This document shows, piece after piece, positions 42,310 to 51,210 of a DNA stretch of 64,000 bases. The position numbers and the translations under genes are program-made. Positions within the stretch are counted from its first letter, which is position 1. Each line of letters opens with the position of its first letter. Source of the DNA: Olsenella uli (lineage in GTDB: Bacteria; Actinomycetota; Coriobacteriia; Coriobacteriales; Atopobiaceae); NCBI RefSeq assembly GCF_016899935.1, contig NZ_JACJJK010000005.1:173953-237952 (forward strand), in the 5' to 3' direction. A model generated the notes under the pieces. It saw only the letters and a list, made by a program, of their open reading frames with translations. It ran no database searches and was not told the origin of the DNA.

Positions 42310-43244
42310 TCGTCACCGCCATTCTTGTTGGAGATGTAGCCCATCAGAGCTCTCGCAACGTAATTTGCAAGGTTAACCGGAACGGCATTGCCAATCATCG
42401 TGTTCACGTCTGACTTGCTCCCGAAGAACTCGAACTCCTCGGGGAACGTCTGGATGTAGCTACGCTCCTTTGGAGTCAATATGCGCGTCTCGCTCACAGG
42501 AGCAGAGTCGTTGGGGTTGCCCTTATATCCCGGCGGTATGGGACGATCAACTGCACGGATGGTCATGGACGGCTCGTCGATGCTGAACACACCCCTCCGG
42601 CTGTAGTTCGTTGGCACACGAAAGTAGTAATCAATCCCAAGCGAGTCGCCGAGATAGTCTCGAATCGTGAGAGGCTTGTCGCTCAGCCCCTTATCAAGCG
42701 CACCATCAAGAAAGTCGTCCTCTTCGCCAATGCCCCCGATAACGAACATGCGCTTACGGATTTGCGGCACCCCGCAATATGCAGCATTAAGCACCTTGCA
42801 GGTAAGGCCATACCCCGCCTCTCGAAAGATTTCGCAAGCACGCTTGAACGAGCGCGTGTTTCTTATAGTCGCGACGTTTTCCATTACGAACCACTGCGGC
42901 TTTACCCGAGAGACGATCTTTGCGAACGCAACCGAGAGAATGGCTCGCCCACCATTCTCATCCTGATGCCCGGCCGTTGAGAAATCCTGACAAGGAGGTC
43001 CACCAAAAACGACTGTAGGAGCAAACTCTCGAACAAGAGGAACGGAGGCATCAACATCGGAGAGATCGTGCATAAAGATGGGATGGTCGAAGTTCTTGCG
43101 GTACACCTCAACAGCGGGCGTCCAGTTGTCGAACGCAGCCAACACGTTGAAACCGGCATTCTCAAAGCCAAGGGACATGCCACCGCAGCCAGAAAAGAGG
43201 TCCACAGCAGTGATGCTATTGCTCTGTACCTGATTCGCAGACAA
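42306..43244 (-). CDS. C5-cytosine DNA methyltransferase of the LlaJI-type system (M1)
   Basis: The 312-residue enzyme has motif I DLFSGCGGMSLG (15-26), motif IV GGPPCQDFS with Cys85, ENVATI (122-127), CGVPQIRKRMFVIGG and IGNAVPVNLA. It begins with TTG at 43244 (weak AGG upstream); this start is not certain. It leads the M1-M2-R1-R2 operon, so methylation is made before restriction, as expected. The known LlaJI system recognises GACGC/GCGTC; whether this one does cannot be read from sequence. Confidence 0.93.
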   Translation of the reverse strand: MSANQVQSNSITAVDLFSGCGGMSLGFENAGFNVLAAFDNWTPAVEVYRKNFDHPIFMHDLSDVDASVPLVREFAPTVVFGGPPCQDFSTAGHQDENGGRAILSVAFAKIVSRVKPQWFVMENVATIRNTRSFKRACEIFREAGYGLTCKVLNAAYCGVPQIRKRMFVIGGIGEEDDFLDGALDKGLSDKPLTIRDYLGDSLGIDYYFRVPTNYSRRGVFSIDEPSMTIRAVDRPIPPGYKGNPNDSAPVSETRILTPKERSYIQTFPEEFEFFGSKSDVNTMIGNAVPVNLANYVARALMGYISNKNGGDE

Positions 43245-43881
43245 CGTGCCGACCTGCCCTTTCCACCTGATGTTGCCGCACCGTCCGATGCGATGCTATT
43301 CCTTGCAAGTAGAAGATTTTACCATGCACCATACATGGTCCACGTATCGTCAATCCGCTAACTCGCAATCTCCTGTATCCGTAGCAGCCCATCAAACAAT
43401 GGCTAAAACGTCGATTCAGGAGTCGAGAATAATAAACTAGAGAAACCAGCGCCCGCAACGCCAGCCACCCCGGACTCCATCATTCCGACCACATCCTGCA
43501 CGTTGCAGAAAGCACAACGAACCAGCAAGTCGACCGTTGGATGCTATCCCGCCACCAGTCCTGACCACCTGCTCGGTTGCGCACTACGTTGACGATGTCG
43601 ACCGCAGCGCGGCCGCCCGCACGCAACCGGACGGGCGCCCAGGGCGGACGGCGTACTCACTCGCATGATGACCTGCCAGCACGCACAACGGGTCAGATGG
43701 CGCCACGCATACCCGTCATCCGCGCAAGTGCGGATTGGCTCCGCCGACGGCCCACGGACACCACTCAGAGAGCCGCTGGCGGCCACGCGCCCAACCGAGC
43801 GCTTCCCCCCATGCGCGCGAGGGGCACACACGTCGCGACAAGAGTCCGTATGACGCCGCTCAACTGCTGCCGCGCCCGACG
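43245..43881. other. Non-coding or decayed stretch between methyltransferase and portal pseudogene
   Basis: No supportable gene. 43245-43450 is mixed in composition and probably holds the M1 promoter (a CACCATACATGGTCC tract is at about 43327). From 43450 the sequence is GC-rich. Short frames on the minus strand (for example DIVNVVRNRAGGQ-like text at about 43570) could be remains of the gene that followed the phage portal, but none is convincing. Confidence 0.4.
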
Positions 43882-44770
43882 CTACTCATCCCGGCCCGCA
43901 CCCGCTGAGACCACCCCAGAGACGCCTACAGAGGCACCCGCGAGTCGCCTCGCGGTCGGATTGTCCTTCCCGTACCACTTGGCTCGGTATTCCCACGCGT
44001 TTATGAGACCCGAGGTCACCCCCGTCATGTCCTGACGTTTCTCAGCGCTCGCGTCCGTGATGATGCTGCCATCAAACGTGACGCGCACCTCGCCCTCGTC
44101 GGGGGGTCCGATGCCCAGTGGGCACTTGCTGCCATAACCGCCCTGCAAATTCCCGCAGTCGCGCCCTACAAAACGTGCTCATGCCTGCGGACGTTGCGCA
44201 TGAGCGCCGAGTTGTCGGCAGAGATCTCCGTCGTGGTCTTAACGTACCCGGCACCGTCAAAGTCAAAGTACCCCAGACCAAAGCCTGTCAAATCGCCGAG
44301 CATCTGCCGCGCGCACCTAAACGCCCGCAGCTGCGAGTCAGTCTCAGCGCCGACGCAAACTCCTGAACCGTGTCCGCCACGCTCATGACCTCCCGAAACA
44401 CGGTGCAGTCCTGCCGCCCGAACGATATCGAGACCCTCCTACCCTTACCGTCCGTCTCCTGGTCGAACATCACGTCACCGAGAAACACGCGCTTCTTGCA
44501 TTTTTCCGCCCCGGAGATCATCGCATCGAAGGCGAGGTTCACTGCCAATATGGCGTGCACTGCGCCAGCGAACACGCCCTGCCCGTACGGCCTCATGTCC
44601 TCGCACGCGTTGTCCGCAGCGGGCTTTACGATGGCAAAGGTGAGCCACGGGCTCCCGATTCGTACACGGTGTACACGCCCACAGGAGCGACCTCGTTGTC
44701 ATGCTCGTCAAAACACGCCATGAATATCCGATACTCGCCGTTACCGGAGTCCTCATATGATGAGCAAGCG
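43882..44770 (-). pseudogene. Decayed phage portal protein (SPP1/gp6-like), C-terminal two thirds
   Basis: Portal-like text runs through three frames. NGEYRIFMACFDEHDNEVAP and TVYESG come first (about 44770-44660). Next is FAIVKPAADNACEDMRPYGQ through GVFAGAVHAILAVNLAFDAMI, VFLGDVMFDQETDGKGRRVS and QDCTVFREVMSVADTVQEFA. Then come GLGYFDFDGAGYVKTTTEIS with SADNSALMRNVRRHEHVL, ending VTFDGSIITDASAEKRQDMT and WYGKDNPTARRLAG. At least three frameshifts and a stop break it. The N-terminal part is lost where the AT-rich gene at 44931 begins. With the DUF4355 and capsid remnants it marks an old prophage head module. Confidence 0.78.
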
Positions 44771-44930
44771 AGACCAAGCAAGCAATGGAACAATTTGGCT
44801 CTTCGAATTGGCCTCCGCACTCTCATCTATCCGGCAAACAACTTCAATATGGCATTAGTCAAACTGAAGACAAAACGCAGGCTCACCTCAATAGACATAA
44901 TAATTATCGATCTATTGCAGCGTGGCCTCA

Positions 44931-45818
44931 CTAGTCACTCTTACGGAATCTGCTTGCCAATTGATATAGTGCAATTATTTCCAGCTGATACACTGGCTTA
45001 CCAGTTATTTCAGATATGACATCTGCTTGGTAGTCAAAATTACTATCTTTGAGGCTCCTTAACGCCTCAATCATCCCCTCCTTTGATCTCTGATCTTTCA
45101 TTCGTGTAAAGATGGTATTTTTAAGCAGCTGAGTCCCTTGTGGGTAATACTGCTTGACCTGGGCAAGACATGTTAAGCTTCTTCCCACTATATCTTCTCT
45201 TGAAGATTGATAAAGGTATTCATCGTTAATTGTGCCTACAATAGCATACTCCTCCTGATCTGAAACAATCTCCTCAGAGCCAAACAGCTCTTTTGTCACA
45301 CCAACTATCTGCTCGATCTGCTTAATATTATTTGTCTTATCGAGTGCCCGTCCCCCATTGCCCAAACCTGACATCTTTTTGCTAAGTTCAAGCAAACTTT
45401 TCGCTTCATTCATGAGTGATTTAATCGAATTGATTCTTGCAGTGATTGTTGTAATAACAAACGATCCCTCAGAAGAATCTCGGATGTCTGTGATAAAACC
45501 TTGGCTCCGCAGGCTACCGATAACGATGTCGAGCATCGAGGTGGCCGTCTGAACTATTTTTATATTTGATTTATCATGTCCTATCGCATTGTCTTCGTCA
45601 ATTCCGGAAATGTCCGCACCAACCTTAAATAACCTAAAGCCCGTTTTTCCGTTAATGCTTCCAGAGCGAGCTTTCTTGCTCTCCGATGACGCTAAAGACT
45701 CAATCTCCTCGTATTCTGAATACCCACCATTTAATATTGCATATATATCCAGAAGTCTTGGCTGATTAATATAGTATGGAAGGAACAGTTCAGCATCTAT
45801 ATTTGTCTTATCTGCCAT
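44931..45818 (-). CDS. Hypothetical protein, AT-rich, island gene (possible DUF6414-like)
   Basis: The 295-residue protein starts MADKTNIDAELFLPYYINQP and has a serine/lysine-rich middle and a helical region (TARINSIKSLMNEAKSLLELSKKM, about residue 128-151). No TM segment is seen. The beginning (an xxPYYINQPRLLDIYAILNGG-like motif) resembles DUF6414-type proteins of unknown function, but I am not sure. The gene has clearly lower GC than its neighbours and interrupts the portal pseudogene, so it was acquired late. A stand-alone defence or toxin-linked role is possible; there is no direct evidence. Confidence 0.6.
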   Translation of the reverse strand: MADKTNIDAELFLPYYINQPRLLDIYAILNGGYSEYEEIESLASSESKKARSGSINGKTGFRLFKVGADISGIDEDNAIGHDKSNIKIVQTATSMLDIVIGSLRSQGFITDIRDSSEGSFVITTITARINSIKSLMNEAKSLLELSKKMSGLGNGGRALDKTNNIKQIEQIVGVTKELFGSEEIVSDQEEYAIVGTINDEYLYQSSREDIVGRSLTCLAQVKQYYPQGTQLLKNTIFTRMKDQRSKEGMIEALRSLKDSNFDYQADVISEITGKPVYQLEIIALYQLASRFRKSD

Positions 45819-46171
45819 TTAGCACCTCTTTAATTTCAGATTTTCATTTAGAAATCTACTCAGAATTATAAGGTGGCACAATCGTTGCCCAGTGATCAAA
45901 TTCGGTTGTTTTACAGCACCGGGCATAAATCAAGTTCGCGCGTTCTTCCAACTGCGGAACGATGGTAGCCTCATGATCAAATAACGCACAGTTCAGCACG
46001 TCGAATCTTTTGAATAAAACCACCGGATGCGCACAATCGAAAGCAGAAAAGCACCTTTCCATAGAAACAAGTCCGCCAAGTTAAGTCCCGATTTCGTCCC
46101 CATTCACAACGAATGCGTCCAGACTCTCATTCTATCTGAGGTCATTATCCTCATATCCGTCTGTCGTGTCC
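45819..46171. other. Intergenic region without a convincing gene
   Basis: A short minus-strand frame (45856-46062) contains a repeated peptide pattern (ATIVPQLEE and WATIVPPYN), reflecting a degenerate direct repeat of about 70 bp. I see no ribosome site and do not call it a gene. The gap should hold the promoter of the 44931-45818 gene. Confidence 0.4.
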
Positions 46172-47308
46172 TCAGTTGAAGCCAACCTCAAACGAGCTGG
46201 AGAACCTCTTCAAATTCGAGACCGCAGTCTCCATCGCCCTTGCCGACTTCTCGGCTGCCTTCTGCCTGTCGACCAGTTTCTTCTTTTCGTCCTTCTCAGC
46301 ATCTTCAGCGGCGAACTTCAGCCTCTGGATCTCCGCCCGCTCCTCGACAACCATGTCCTGATAGCATTGGAGGACGGTCTGCGAGAGGCCGAGGTCGTGC
46401 TCGTCGTTAAGGAATATCTCCTCGACGGCAGCGAGCACCTTCGCCGAGTAGGCAATCGTCCTTCTCTTGTCGAACAGAAACAGCTCGCGAGCCGTCGCAC
46501 CGGCAGCGCCACCAATACCCGCTCCCAGAATCGCGGCACCACCGACAATAACGACAGAGCCACCCAGCATGCCAAATCCCCCGGCAGCAATGGCACCGCC
46601 ACCCAGATAGGCGAGGCAAGCACTGGCAAGGGCGGCGCCGCTGAGCCCGGAAAACTGTGACCCAACAAGCGCGGTCGCAATTTGGGCGGTGGCGATACCG
46701 CCCGTCGCAACAAATACGAGCACGCCCGCAGCAGTAACGCCCAACGCGATCATGGTGCCCTTAAGCGACTCGTTGAGCTGCCTGGACACTCGGTTGTGGC
46801 ATGACCGAAGCCGCTTGATGTAGCCATTCTCGACAAAGGGAGCCGCAAACGTCTCCTCGAGGAACTCGTCGCACGCTTTTGCGCTGTAGCCAGCAAGGGG
46901 CAGCTTGGTCCCCGCGACGTCACCAAACTTCTGCAGGGTATTTCGTTCGTATCCCTCGGGATCTAGGAGGTAGTACGGCTCGAAGAGCATTGCCTCAAGC
47001 AGTACGAGTCGGAACCAAGGATTGTTCGCCCCTTCCTCCTCGATTGCAGCCTTGAGCTCGCTGAGAGCGAGCCAGTGGAGCTCTGCGTTCGCGTCACCAA
47101 CGAACTTGGGAAAGTCCTCCCTTATGATGTCGGACCAGCGCTTGAGCCAATCTCGCTTCACTTCTTTGACCGGCTCAAATGCGTCTCCCTCAAGACGTCG
47201 AATGTCGTAGAACACCTTCTGCCGCTCGAGGTTGTAAAGAATCTCAGTCTGTCGAAGAGTGAGCCCAAACTTGCCGAGGCCGAGACCCTCGCCCATGTTG
47301 CCGTACAC
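46172..47308 (-). CDS. Glycine-zipper membrane protein, candidate pore-type effector
   Basis: The 378-residue protein has a helical soluble N-terminal region (1 to about 180), then three or more Gly/Ala-rich hydrophobic helices (about 184-280: GVLVFVATGGIATAQIATAL, SGAALASACLAYLGGGAIAA, GGFGMLGGSVVIVGGAAILG), then a charged coiled-coil (about 335-370). Gly-zipper helices are found in pore-forming or membrane-perturbing proteins. GTG at 47308 is taken as start; ATG 47296 is possible. The upstream gene (47327-48538) ends 18 bp before it, so the two form an operon. No family name can be given. A membrane-acting defence effector is an inference from structure and island context. Confidence 0.6.
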   Translation of the reverse strand: MYGNMGEGLGLGKFGLTLRQTEILYNLERQKVFYDIRRLEGDAFEPVKEVKRDWLKRWSDIIREDFPKFVGDANAELHWLALSELKAAIEEEGANNPWFRLVLLEAMLFEPYYLLDPEGYERNTLQKFGDVAGTKLPLAGYSAKACDEFLEETFAAPFVENGYIKRLRSCHNRVSRQLNESLKGTMIALGVTAAGVLVFVATGGIATAQIATALVGSQFSGLSGAALASACLAYLGGGAIAAGGFGMLGGSVVIVGGAAILGAGIGGAAGATARELFLFDKRRTIAYSAKVLAAVEEIFLNDEHDLGLSQTVLQCYQDMVVEERAEIQRLKFAAEDAEKDEKKKLVDRQKAAEKSARAMETAVSNLKRFSSSFEVGFN

Positions 47309-47326
47309 GGCGTTGTTCTCCCTTGT

Positions 47327-48538
47327 TTACGTGTTAGCTCGTATGGCTTCGTAGGCGCTCTTTATACGCTTGAGGTCGCGAGCCTTGAGGGACCACGAGA
47401 CGTCCCTCCCAACTGCTACGGCAAACCGACACACCCCCACGTAGTTCACGGACAGCCACCATGTCTCACTCGCAGCAGCCGCGACAACGTCGACGCTGGT
47501 GAAAACCCCTGTCGCAATCGTAAGCATACGATCAATGGTCGGGTTGCCGAAGGGCTTTACGCCCTCCCAGGATATGCGCCGCATGTCCTCAAGCGTCCTC
47601 GGGCGCACGCGAGCAATCTCCGAAGCGAGGTGTCGCAAGAGATAGAACCCGCGCACCACGCACTCGTTTGCCATGACAGGAATTGCCTGACGCCCCAGTT
47701 CCGAAAGCGCGCCAAGCTCGCCACGCAAATCAAACCTCAGCTGAGTGTCTCTTATGATGCGGCCCGAGGCATCATGCTCCGCAAGCAACGTTCCGTTGAA
47801 GAGCTTCGACAATAACTCCGAGAGGGAGACATGACCGACAGAGATATTCCGAAAGAGGGGCGTCGCGGAGAGTTCCTTCGCCAGCGACAGAAGTGGACCA
47901 GGAATTCCTACTCCACCGGTCAAACCGGCAGTCGCGCTCGAGCCGGCCATGTCGCTCACAAGGTGCAGGAACCAGCGCAGCGTACCGAACAGCAACTTCT
48001 CTGGCACCGTTTCGCCAATTAGGCCAAGCGCTCGTTCCGGCACGTCCATTACGAGAAACGCACCAGCTGTGGTCACGCCGTACACCCTGCCTGTGGACTG
48101 CGTCAAAAGAGAGAAGGCAAGGCCTGCGGGAGTCGGGTGGTGAGCGAAGTCGCGCAGGTGATGCTGGAGGCCTCCGCCGAAATCGGGTGTGCTCGCATCG
48201 CTTGGAATCGGGGCCAGTTTCTCGAGAAACCTAACGGCTCCCGTAAGGTCGTCTCCATCGTAGCCGGCAGCCTGTGCAATCTTGGTAACGAACCCATCGA
48301 CTACCTCACTCGACGCTTCTCGTCCTCGTGCAAGGTCAAAGTCACCAACTCACAGGACATCAAGTGCTCCACACAGTAGGCCGCTGCACGCGGCAACAAG
48401 ATAGTCGAGTTTGTCCGCATGGTTCTCAAGCATGTCAATTTGCTTGTCGAGCTCGTAGATTGCACGATTGGGGTCGCGGCGCAAATCGTGACTGACGTCA
48501 TTTGCCACTAGCTCAATGCTCAGCGAGTCATCTGACAT
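47327..48538 (-). pseudogene. Unrecognised protein interrupted by one in-frame UGA
   Basis: A frame of 404 codons runs from ATG 48538 (AAGGAGCGCCCGT upstream) to TAA at 47327, broken only by TGA at 48350-48352. Before it is DYLVAACSGLLCGALDVL, after it VGDFDLARGREASSEVVDGF. The reading after the TGA continues coherently (TKIAQAAGYDGDDLTGAVRF and, further on, FGGGLQHHLRDFAHHPTP), so the two halves are one protein. C-terminal text NPTIDRMLTIATGVFTSVDVV is helical. A Trp codon changed to stop is the simplest reading. Readthrough or selenocysteine insertion is possible but unsupported. The product would be the partner of the Gly-zipper protein encoded downstream. Confidence 0.65.
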
Positions 48539-48592
48539 ACGGGCGCTCCTTAAAAAACCGGCGCGTATCGTTTGACGCACTCTCATTGTCAC

Positions 48593-49031
48593 ACAGCAAG
48601 CGGACGCTATTTCAGTTCCTTCGGGAGAAGGCCGCCACGCTAGAGGTCAACGAGCAGCGTGCTTCTTTCCAACTATGACAGCCCCTGCTTTCTCACGGGT
48701 GTCGACATTCCCACCCTGTTCACGCCAAGTCGCATCAAGTCATGGGAGACAGACGCACCGAGCGAGCGCCTCGTGTCGTCGAGCGGCCTTGCTCAACGCG
48801 CTGCAGGACCGCACTTTCGACTGCAGTTTCCTTTTGAGTGCCACGCACGTCTACAGCACGAGGCCGCTAAGACTGAGCAATTTGATTAGAGAGCAATACC
48901 AAGTTCAATGATTCTGCGCACGTAGGGCGAAATGAGCGCCCACAAAACTATGCAGACCCCAATACAACAAGCCGTCGCATCGACAACGTCCATCCAGCAT
49001 TTCTCGACCAACGATGCGCCATGAACTCTGC
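48593..49031 (+). pseudogene. Decayed coding remnant on the plus strand (about 48605-48890)
   Basis: Protein-like text appears in two frames: LREKAATLEVNEQRASF (about 48617-48667), then SNYDSPCFLTGVDIPTLFTP with SRIKSWETDAPSERLV (about 48670-48775), and LQFPFECHARLQHEAAKTEQF (about 48825-48885). A frameshift separates the first two. It reads like an eroded gene of unknown family and has no start. The remaining bases to 49031 hold nothing recognisable. Confidence 0.4.
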
Positions 49032-50531
49032 CTACCTCCTCGCCTTCGGCCTATCATTCTTATACCAAGAGGTGCCGAGACCTTCATTCCACAAAAAACG
49101 CCCGCCGTATTCAACTCTGCAATATACATTGTTGACAATCCGAATCGAATCGATCGTCGTTGAATTTGTCTTTTTCAAAGACTCAATGATACGAATGAAG
49201 CAGCTTAAAATGTCTTCGCTATAGGATAGAGACCAAATGACGCCATGATTCGGTTCTAGCTCTCGATCACCATAGAATCCCAAGTCGCCCGCAGTAGCCG
49301 TCATCACAGTATCGGGGTAAAGCTGGGCATGATTTTTGAAAAGCTCGGAAGAAATGGCTATTCTCGTCGGTACATTTCTGTTGTTCTCATTTTTAACAAA
49401 ATCAAGCACCTGAGCAAATATCGAGTCGCATTCCAACGATTTTGACCCTCGATAATCTCCATATATTTGAGAAAAGCGATGCACTAATACACATTCAAAT
49501 TGTTCTGCATCAAACGAATACCAGTTTGATGTAAACCATACGGCCCCAACATTTGAATCGCCAGAGCCGTTCATGGCCGCACCATAGATAAACTCTTCCC
49601 AAAGGGTCAACAACTTAGGAAAGGCCACCCGTACGCTTTCCTCATCCGTGTAATACGACTTCAAGAAGCTTGAGTCATCCACGGCTTTGCATTGCATGAT
49701 TCCCGTAGTTTTACTTAGGCCTACACGAGAAAGCACACTTTCGATTCTTCGTATGAGTTTCGGTCTATTGTGGTCTTCGATGTACATTACTGTTAGAAAT
49801 AAAGCTCGGAACAGGTAATCTGACTCAAACCGTTCGCCATGTTTACACTTATTAATCACTTGCCTGTAGTGTCTAAGGTAACCGTAAAGCGCTTTTTCAA
49901 GCCGTTCCTTTAGATAGCCAGAGGTGTCTTCGCCAAACCCAGTTGATCCAACTACCAGCGAGGTAATCCCATAAACAAGCATAAAGCCGATGGAAATCAA
50001 CATTTGGAATCCGACATTTGTGTTGTCAAAGACAGAAAGTCCCTCAAGCACAATACGACTAACCACCGACGAATCAAATAACAAGCACAGGGCAAGAGAC
50101 GCCAGAGCTTCGAACAGAAAACCAATTGGAGCGAGAAACAGTCTCCTGGCCACTTTAATTACAAATAGAACTATCCAATAGGTGACTACAGAAAGCCAAC
50201 GCAGATCCACCGCCGCCATTCTCCCGCATAGTAAAAACAACAGACAGGAAATGACTAGATGTAGCGCTTCGGTAATGACTACGGGGGCGACAATTCTATA
50301 GAGAACATTTGCCATTGCCGCGCCTCTAGATACACTATGATAAGGCTCAAGGTAATAACCATCGATTGCATATGGACCGATTTTACGAACCAACCGAATT
50401 GCGAGTAAGGCAACTATGAGATTGGCGAAGACATCTTCAATCCCAGCCTGACCAAACGAAAACTCAGCAGCTAAAAAGAACCCTAATTCCTTGTTAAGCG
50501 GGGTTGGTAAGTTGGCCAATAGTTTATCCAT
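49032..50531 (-). CDS. Hypothetical multi-pass membrane protein with large cytoplasmic domain
   Basis: The 499-residue protein has a hydrophobic N-terminal half with about six helices (about residues 36-50, 75-105, 113-130, 135-155, 180-200) and a soluble C-terminal half of about 300 residues (starting YLKERLEKALYGYLRHYRQ). No known motif is seen. GC is low. ATG at 50531 has GGAGG six bases before it; the stop of the small upstream gene overlaps this site. The pair at 49032-50794 looks like a two-gene membrane module in the defence island. Function unknown. Confidence 0.6.
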   Translation of the reverse strand: MDKLLANLPTPLNKELGFFLAAEFSFGQAGIEDVFANLIVALLAIRLVRKIGPYAIDGYYLEPYHSVSRGAAMANVLYRIVAPVVITEALHLVISCLLFLLCGRMAAVDLRWLSVVTYWIVLFVIKVARRLFLAPIGFLFEALASLALCLLFDSSVVSRIVLEGLSVFDNTNVGFQMLISIGFMLVYGITSLVVGSTGFGEDTSGYLKERLEKALYGYLRHYRQVINKCKHGERFESDYLFRALFLTVMYIEDHNRPKLIRRIESVLSRVGLSKTTGIMQCKAVDDSSFLKSYYTDEESVRVAFPKLLTLWEEFIYGAAMNGSGDSNVGAVWFTSNWYSFDAEQFECVLVHRFSQIYGDYRGSKSLECDSIFAQVLDFVKNENNRNVPTRIAISSELFKNHAQLYPDTVMTATAGDLGFYGDRELEPNHGVIWSLSYSEDILSCFIRIIESLKKTNSTTIDSIRIVNNVYCRVEYGGRFLWNEGLGTSWYKNDRPKARR

Positions 50532-50533
50532 AA

Positions 50534-50794
50534 TCAACCTCCATAATGGCTTAACAATCGATTCTGTATGGATAACATTATTGCGGCAAGGCGATAGGGC
50601 GATGGCCGGACAGAACGGAGAGCACCACTATTCCCAATATACTCTTGAAAGTTAAGTGTGATAGGCGGTACCCACACCAGCAGAATTATCGAAATTAACG
50701 TCGCACTGAAAACGCTACTGGAGAAACTGATGAACGCTACCTTGCGCGCGCAGGCCTCCGAGCTCAAGAAGTCGTGCAACGACACAGATTCCAC
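50534..50794 (-). CDS. Hypothetical small membrane protein
   Basis: The 86-residue frame has one strong hydrophobic helix (about residues 20-44, VAFISFSSSVFSATLISIIL). It begins with GTG without a clear ribosome site. It ends with TGA inside the ribosome-binding region of the next gene (GGAGGTTGATTATG), which suggests coupled translation. It is AT-rich like its partner. Whether it is a true gene is uncertain. A single-TM companion of a larger membrane protein is common in toxin or defence pairs. Confidence 0.4.
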   Translation of the reverse strand: MESVSLHDFLSSEACARKVAFISFSSSVFSATLISIILLVWVPPITLNFQEYIGNSGALRSVRPSPYRLAAIMLSIQNRLLSHYGG

Positions 50795-51210
50795 GAGCGT
50801 TTACTTAACATCCGCGTCGGAATGCTAGCACTCGACATCCTTGGCCTCGAAGGGGATAACTGCTTCGCAGACAATCTGGCGAGAGACGTGCACGCCGGCA
50901 CCGCGCTCGCGCGTATGGGTTACTCCGAGAGCGCTCAAGCTACCCGCCGTTACCGATTCTCACGATACGAACAGCTCGGATGACCGCTGTCCGCTCTCGC
51001 ATACCCAGGCTTCCCGCACACGGACGCTATATGGGCTAGGACCTAGTTCATCGACACAAGATACTAACAGCCTACAACGAGCGCGAGCCGCTACTTGAGG
51101 ATCTAAAAGGAGCCGAGGGGTCATCAAGCTCGCAGGAGAGACGTTCGATAGGAGGCTGAGAGCAGCGCAGGGTTGATAGGAGGCCCTTAGGCCACTTATC
51201 GTGATGAAAC
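50795..51210. other. Stretch with no supportable gene at the right border of the island
   Basis: Short frames only. The plus-strand text GDNCFADNLARDVHAGTAL (about 50853-50907) could be a remnant but has no recognised family. GC content returns to core level towards 51200. No tRNA, integrase or direct repeat marking an island end was seen. Confidence 0.35.

Noticed and set aside
43577..44035. Plus-strand frame of 152 codons
   Set aside because: Arg/Pro/Thr-rich shadow of the portal pseudogene on the other strand; no ribosome site.
45856..46062. Short minus-strand frame with a repeated ATIVP peptide
   Set aside because: No ribosome site or family; it reflects a degenerate direct repeat in the DNA.
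48350..48352. UGA as a selenocysteine codon, because the organism handles selenium
   Set aside because: No SECIS-like hairpin was evident just downstream, the surrounding residues do not look redox-active, and the selenium genes here serve a labile cofactor pathway that does not need selenocysteine. Kept as an open question only.
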